Shown: piece by piece, positions 58,358 to 64,000 of the stretch | Layout: each line of letters opens with the position of its first letter | Numbering within the stretch: the stretch's first letter is position 1 | Assembly (NCBI GenBank): GCA_023014335.1 | Contig: JAECYW010000019.1 | Coordinates: 186,001-250,000 of the forward strand | Source: Galerina marginata | Taxonomy: Eukaryota > Basidiomycota > Agaricomycetes > Agaricales > Galerinaceae | Direction of reading: 5' to 3' | DNA: 64,000 nt | Translations under genes and position numbers: made by a program | The notes under the pieces: model-generated | Told to the model about the DNA's origin: nothing | Database searches by the model: none | What the model saw: the letters and a program-made list of their open reading frames with translations, nothing else

Positions 58358-58392
58358 TTACCGGAGTCGTTTTAAAAACTGCCTCTGGTAAG
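58358..58392. repeat. Small hairpin inside the transposon, related to the MITE hairpin
   Basis: TTACCGGAG at the left pairs with CTCTGGTAA at the right around an AT-rich loop. The loop and inner stem text (TTTTTAAAACG beside GGAGGC/GCCTC) is the same, in reverse orientation, as the hairpin at 52416-52473. Confidence 0.5.
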
Positions 58393-58595
58393 CTCAAGAC
58401 CAATGCAGAGATAGCATCACGTGTAAAATTCCCACAACCTAATCTGAGTATAGGGGGCTAAGCTCTCCTCCCCGCCATATTTTAATTATTTACAGTTGAC
58501 GGCAACTGGCGCCATACCAAGAACCTTAATAAATAATAAACCGACCCATACAGGTATGACAAACCTGTGCATTTCCCTATATACAGTAATTTTTA

Positions 58596-61500
58596 TTATC
58601 TACGCCGACGATTCAAGCCCCAGCAAACTACCATGGTTTCCCTGCGTATCCCATATGCTCCAGGTGCATTTTTATAAACTGTAAGATGGCTGATAATGTG
58701 GTGCGGCTCAATAATGAATACATTAATTGATGGCTCGAGGTCGACAATTGTGGTCTGCAAATTTGAGCATGGCTCAAAGGCATATGGAGTCTTCCGAAAT
58801 TGAGCAGGGGAGAGTGGCTGATGCTGTCGGATGAGAAGAAATGTCTGCCAAATGCCTTCAAGTGGGAGTCTCCAAATTGCTTCAATTTGTCCGGTTCCAG
58901 TTGCATTTCCCACTGCGCCTGGAATATAAAATTGAATATGGCTGTTTCCAAAATGGCCACCTTCACAGCTGTAGGTCCGGTTTTCAAAGTCAAATTGACG
59001 AGGCTGTTGTGCAGAAGGTGGGAGTATGAGTGTGCCAAGAACCTGTGGAACAACTGCATATGCCGAATGGTAATCCTTTCCAGTAGCATTTAAATAACGA
59101 AGGAGCATTGCATAGTGCTGTAGGTCCAGTCGTTTTCCATTGGCATGAGCTTGAATGATTTCAGCCTCACTCAGGGCCTGGGTACTTTGAGAAAGATTAT
59201 TAGCAGGCTTTATAATTCTAGCCAACTTCTGTGCAGCAGCACTCTCTAAGTTGGTTTCATGAAGCAAAGCCTCTAACCGTCCTCGACGAGCTGTTTGTCG
59301 GAGCATGGTTAATTCCATGTGATCTTTAAATATATATTTTAGTGAGTCAAGCATTAAACAAATATGAAAGAAAGATACTTACAATAGCGGCGATTTGTTT
59401 TGATCCGCCCAAAGTCTCCATTCATCCGTTCACCAGGAAATTCACTTAATACCGAAAGAGGTCCCCAAAATTTCAGTAAGTTGCCATTGTGCATAGCATA
59501 GTGATGATTAGGCATTGAATGGAATTCTGGAAACAGTTGTTGAATGGATGTCCGATATTTGACATAGTGATCCATGTATAAATCGGCCTCCTCATTGGTG
59601 ACAGAGTATGCTGCTATGATATTGGTGGAGCAAACTAAATCACAAAAACTTTGCAGCAGAAGTTGTTGGTGATCATTACCGCCCCACCAGAGTTTGGGAA
59701 TAATCAGAGGGAATATTGCTGAAAAAAGAACAAGAAGTTCATGTGCTTTAAGCTTTCCGTGGCTAGCTTCACCTAGGTTAACGGGGGGGCGTTGAACCCA
59801 TGTAGGAAGGTGAACATCACGAATACAAGACCGAATTGTTGCCAACTCTTCAGCAGTAAAGTTGAATGCATGATTTGGAATTTGAACAATTTCCTCATCA
59901 TCACCTTCACCTTCATAGGATAGACTGACCAGGTCTGGAGTTGCAGTATCCATATCTGAGCCTTCAGCAGGGGTTTCAGGAGGTTCATCATCCCAATCAA
60001 TCTCCATTTGCTCCAGGTCATCTGCAAGCATTCCTGATGCACTGCCATGTTGGCTACCAAGTTCAGGTTCATCCTGGTGTTCCTCCGACTCAGAAAACTC
60101 TGAATGACCAGCAATAGACATTTGCTCATCCCTTTCCATTTCTGCTATTATTTTGAGGGCAGCTTTTGTACGGCCAACTCCCCATAGCACACGCAACTGG
60201 TATTGAAGAACCCCATCCAAGAAATTATGCATAAAGCCCAAAAGAACATGTCGAACAGGATCCCAATATGGGAGATCATGTAGTGGTGTCCATCGAACCC
60301 CAGTTTCTCGAGCCAAAGCTTCTTTATCTTTTATTGTAACCTTGTTCCGCCATTCATTTGCCTGAGCACGTACTTCAGTTCCTCGGCGCATAATCCAGTC
60401 CTGCCAATTAAGGTCTTCAACACTGCCTTTGAGGCACTTGCAGAAAGAGCAAAATGGTCCAGCCGCATGAGAAAGGTAGCCACCTGCTTTCCGAACAGCT
60501 TGCAAGTCTGCAATTAAAGCTAAAACTCTTGCAGCAACTTCAGCACCATCAGGGCAGGAATATGTTGGAAGTATTTTTCCAGGGAGATCAAACTCTGAAA
60601 GCATCTTCTGTGCAGAATCAAGGACATGAGAAATTGTCCAAGTGTCAGGTGCATGTGGTGCTGGTGTCATTCCGAGGACAAAGACATTTTCGCGAAGAAA
60701 CCTAATTGATAGTGGAAGATTCAAGCAGTATAAAACAATTGCACCACAAGACACAACCTTGCCTGTTATATATTAGTCATTGCTAAGTCCTTATCGGGAA
60801 CCACTTACCAGCAATTTTGTTGGTAAATGGATTGAACCAGTCGATATAGAAACCAAAAACAAGGTGATAACTTGATCGGCGAAAACCCCGAAATGTGTTC
60901 CAAGCTGGACTGTCATGGATATCATGCATACGACCAGGGTTAACATGGTTCTGGCTCTTCTCAAATGTTTGGCGCAAACTTGCATCAATTTGAGCACGAG
61001 ACAAGAAAAAAATAAGCCATGACTGGAATGATTGGGTTGTGTACAGACACTTTGGCACTTTCTGCACTCCACTATGAGTCTGATGCTGAACACAAAGTTC
61101 AGTACCACATGGCTTGGACCGGGGAGAGCGTCTCCAAGTGCAATGAGAGGGAACAACAGCAGTTGAGTCATACCGCTTGAAGCATTGAGGACACGATACA
61201 ATGCGGATGATATCTGGTTCAAGCTGACCACGGGAATACACTGTGCGAATATCCACTGGGATATCAATGCGATGAGTAATTGTCACATGAACACCATTGG
61301 ACGCAAGCGCAGCTTGAATGAGCTCAAGCATAGTAGAAACAATGAATCTGATGGCCTTTAGGGCCGTGTCAGCTGTTTCTCTGCTAACCCCTGCATGAAG
61401 GGAGAGCCATGCAACAAAAATGCAGCAGAGTTCAAAAATTGGAATAACCACTGGGAATCAAGATTATCAGGTGAAGCACTGCCAAGAAATATACCATAGA

Positions 61501-61742
61501 ACCCAACCTGTCGCAAGATCTAATGGTGTTGAAGGTGCATGCTCAGTTTGATGGAACTGGCTGGCTTCACTTGAGGTCATAGATGGTTGCTTGTAATCGG
61601 GTATTGCTGACTCCAATCGACGATCCTGTGACTCATGCGTTCTCCGTGTTTCGCGACTGACTTTGCGACCAGGAACACTCCGACCATGATCTATACACAT
61701 CAACTTGCAACATTTGCTGCAAGTACAAATTACCTTGGCCAT
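58596..61742 (-). CDS. Tnp2-family CACTA transposase, 994 aa
   Basis: Four exons (61742-61508, 61450-60809, 60762-59383, 59323-58596) give 994 residues, all in frame. The start MAKVICTCSKCCKLMC is a cysteine cluster, probably a zinc-binding module. The DDE-type core includes FGFYIDWFNPFTNKIAGK (first Asp), LALIADLQAVRKAGGYLSHA with GPFCSFCK (second Asp and a zinc-like CxxC), and LSEFPGERMNGDFGRIKTNR (Glu). An acidic insertion (about 520-610) lies in the core, as in other Tnp2 proteins. The C-terminal quarter (MELTMLRQTARRGRLEALLH onward) is conserved in basidiomycete relatives. It should cut the element ends in the nucleus. No stop or frameshift is seen. The assignment of the catalytic residues is by motif and not proven. 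Confidence 0.92.
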
Positions 61743-61939
61743 TCTTACAGGTATGAGGATGATGAGACGCAGCAAACACTGAGGTGAGCAGTAGTAGTGG
61801 AAGAGATTGAGGCTAGATAACAACGTTGTGCTCAAAGACGACATCACATCTGGCCCGACTCCGGTCCGGGCAGTGACTCAAAACGTGACCACCTGCCCAA
61901 GCCTCAAGGCTGAACGGTGGCATGGACGTGGAACGTACA

Positions 61940-62039
61940 GAACACGTACGGAGAACATACAGGAAACGTACGGAGAACGTACAGGAAACGTGAACGCAAG
62001 GCACGTACAATTTACGTGCCTTGGAAAATGCCCCCGGTG
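61940..62039 (-). repeat. Right terminal inverted repeat and subterminal ACGTAC array
   Basis: Ends CCCCCGGTG at 62039. Inward are five or six ACGTAC(G/A)G.(A)GAAC-type units at 10-20 bp spacing and, at 62000-62020, a palindrome with arms GGCACGTA/TACGTGCC. The right array is denser and more regular than the left. Confidence 0.8.
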
Positions 62040-62961
62040 TAATTCGATCATCCGAGGAGTAGTCGTCTGTACGTGTACGACGTTGCGCCAGAAATACTTA
62101 TTACTGGCCCCCAATACTTCCTTTTCATTTCAATTCCATTTGCGATACGTGGGGTCTAGGATTTCAAACTATTCTCCTAGGAATGAATCATCCCTACGCC
62201 GCATGATACATGGGGGTCGTTGTGGCATTGCGCTAACCTCAAAGAAGAGTCCAACTAATCCGAAGTCGAAGTATTTAGATGATTCTCATCCTTTGACCCG
62301 TGAATTAGGCATTACCACTCGGAGAATGGATTGTACCAGTCGCCAGGAAGTAGAAACGCCTTAATCTCGAAATAGAGGGCGGTTGGTGACCATTCATTGC
62401 AAGTATTTTTTTGATTTCCGAAGAGTTCCAAAGCGAACGTGCGTTATTGAAGGATCCACGTCTGGTAGACTGGCTAACATTCTAGCAATCTATGTACTCA
62501 TACGGTCATAGGCCCCTGACCCGAAGGTTGTTTGCCTCACGGTCTACGACGTTTGTGTTACTCAATTAAATTTAATCTCTGGTAGATGCGTAGAAGAAGA
62601 TAGGTTTCGAAATTTAACAGTCGTATCAACTGGCTTGAGTCCTCACCCGCTAAAAATGGTAACTTGGGAGCTTTAAGCGCATGGTGGTTGAAGAGAAGCA
62701 ACGGAATCAGTGGACGTATTTGATGGAAATGCACAGAAAAGCACAGAGCTCTGGTGAATGTAGCTCAAAGGAAGACCGGCAGTCCTAGAGCACCGACGTT
62801 ATTATCCATGGCAATATTCACAGGCACTTCCTCAGATCCTCGTTCCGGAGGATCAATCATAATAATGAACGATATAAAGCACACAAACAATCCACCAACT
62901 TTCCTCAGCTCGCTTTCAATCCTCAGTCAACGAAAACAACTTAACACTCAGATTAAAGACC
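62040..62961. other. Right flank of the transposon and duplicated promoter
   Basis: Starts with the right TAA duplication. From about 62240 it matches the region upstream of the first secreted-protein gene. A TATAAAG at 62873-62879 lies 83 bp before the ATG. No other gene. Confidence 0.55.
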
Positions 62962-63481
62962 ATGTTCAACGCCACATCTTTCATCGTCAGCGCTTTCGCT
63001 ATTTTCGGAGTCGTCGCCGTCACAGGAGCGACACCTCTCGTTAGCCCAGAGGCAAACAACACGGTACGTCTGTTCATTTTGCGCTCCAGTTTTACTGAGT
63101 TCATGGCCTTACACAGCCTTATTTACAGCCCGCCGTTGTCAGTACCTACGTCACCTTGTGCAAAACTACCTATAACACCGGATGCATTAATTTACTGGTT
63201 GAAACCGACAAATGTATCAACTTTGCTGGCCCTTTAGACTCAAATAACAAAGCAGTTAAGGGAGTTTCTATCCCAGTCGGCTATGTCTGCACCTTTTCCG
63301 AGTAAGTTTGCTTTACTGTGTTTTCCCTTGCGTACATATTAGTCTAATGCGATCCGAAAATAGTGCCTTTGGCTGCGCGGGCGGACAGGACCTTACTTTA
63401 GTTGGCAAAGCTGCCTATGTAAGTTTGAGCCCCCTGCTCTTCAGCAACGTTGCTAGCTCTCTCATTTGCCGTACTGTTTAA
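62962..63481 (+). CDS. Small secreted six-cysteine protein, paralogue 2 (130 aa)
   Basis: Three exons (62962-63063, 63129-63301, 63364-63481) at the same phases as paralogue 1. The signal peptide MFNATSFIVSAFAIFGVVAV is nearly identical to that of the other copy, while the mature part is more diverged: TLCKTTYNTGCINLLVETDK, VSIPVGYVCTFSE, GCAGGQDLTLVGKAAY, ending SLICRTV. All six cysteines are kept. Stronger conservation of the signal peptide and intron ends than of the mature region may indicate diversifying change after duplication. This is an impression that needs a codon-based test. Extracellular, function unknown. Confidence 0.85.
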
Positions 63482-64000
63482 TGGTTTCGAAGTCCCATTT
63501 CTCAGGCACGAGCGACTGTAAACCGTAAACCGTAAACTGCTCGTCAGACTTATGTAGCAATACGACGATATATCCATGATTTCGCAGTTGGGGACTAGCA
63601 CGGAAATTTCCGGTGACCGTTCCTCAGCAACTCCTGCCGAGCTTTGACGAAACTGTAAATTAGTAAACTGTTGCGGCTTGTGTGAGACTTATTAGTTAAT
63701 GGATGGATGGATAGATGTAAGTAACGAGTTGGTGTAGTAGTTGAGAGGTTCAAGTCTCGGACTTGACGTCTAGGTCGATGATATGAGGGACTCGGAGGAG
63801 GTTGAAAATGATACTTTGGCGGTGGAAGACTTAAGAAGGAAGGCGTATTGTGGCAATGAGCAAGAGTCATATTTTACAAGTCCCATTTTGTATGGAGCAA
63901 GACAAGAAGTTATATCGCCCAATATTATAATAAAAGGTGACAAATGAGCATAAAGAGCCTCTCCATGCCGTAGCGAGAACCGAGAATTAGAGCACAACTC
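63482..64000. other. Right end of window, no gene recognised
   Basis: Minus frames at 63595-63997 have no motif. A CGTAAACCGTAAACTG direct duplication occurs at about 63520. Confidence 0.35.

Larger units (their letters stand above)
54937..62039. mobile_element. Complete CACTA-type (Tnp2) DNA transposon, 7103 bp
   Basis: The left end begins CACCGGAGGCATTTTCCA and the reverse complement of the right end begins CACCGGGGGCATTTTCCA. The similarity continues inward for about 70 bp through .GTAAATT, CGTGCCTTGCGTTCA and spaced TGTACG units. A TAA flanks each side (54934-54936 and 62040-62042), a 3-bp target-site duplication characteristic of the CACTA superfamily. Inside are two convergent, apparently intact genes: a Tnp2-type transposase on the minus strand and a companion protein on the plus strand. 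A 161-bp satellite separates their 3' ends. Intact frames, matching termini and a perfect duplication suggest recent insertion and possible activity. Confidence 0.92.

Overview
The window looks like a gene-sparse, repeat-rich stretch of a filamentous basidiomycete (most likely Agaricomycete) chromosome. Most genes are broken into many exons by 45-85 nt GT-AG introns. The protein families are typical fungal ones: an HMG-box regulator rich in low-complexity sequence, an Skn7/Prr1-like heat-shock-factor domain protein, small secreted proteins, seven-helix-type membrane proteins and a Tnp2-type CACTA transposase. I assembled exon models by hand. In the models I call confident, every exon junction keeps the reading frame from start to stop.

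Layout. 0.3-8.2 kb: a two-helix membrane protein, a tiny soluble protein, a GPI-anchor-like aspartic-protease homologue without its catalytic aspartates, and an Skn7/Prr1-like factor that ends after its coiled coil. 8.9-10.8 kb: a decayed dispersed repeat whose inverted partner lies at 29.2-31.0 kb. 11.5-17.9 kb: a secreted 'WTVPP' beta-protein and a seven-exon gene of unknown function. 18.1-24.6 kb: a 1000-residue HMG-box regulator sitting between two roughly 0.85 kb inverted repeats. 25.6-38.6 kb: a possible PD-(D/E)XK-fold protein, a 73-bp tandem repeat, two copies of an orphan gene family and a small secreted protein gene lying inside a split repeat. 39.2-46.2 kb: a complete 11-exon 2-oxoglutarate/Fe(II) oxygenase with a 12-nt exon, then three multi-pass membrane protein genes in a row. 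49.0-50.6 kb: a GH30 endo-beta-1,6-galactanase-like enzyme.

The right quarter is the clearest structure. A complete 7.1-kb CACTA-type DNA transposon (54937-62039, 3-bp TAA target duplication, CACCGG termini) carries two convergent genes: a 994-residue Tnp2 transposase and a 483-residue companion protein. They are separated by an eight-unit, 161-bp satellite. The transposon lies between two paralogous genes for six-cysteine secreted proteins, whose promoters are also duplicated. Just to its left is a roughly 470-bp MITE-like element with a near-perfect central hairpin. A variant of that hairpin also occurs inside the CACTA element.

No operon or obvious pathway cluster links the genes. The secreted and surface proteins, the GH30 enzyme and the membrane-protein pair suggest an environmental or host-interface region reshaped by transposition and segmental duplication. 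I found no rRNA, tRNA or CRISPR.
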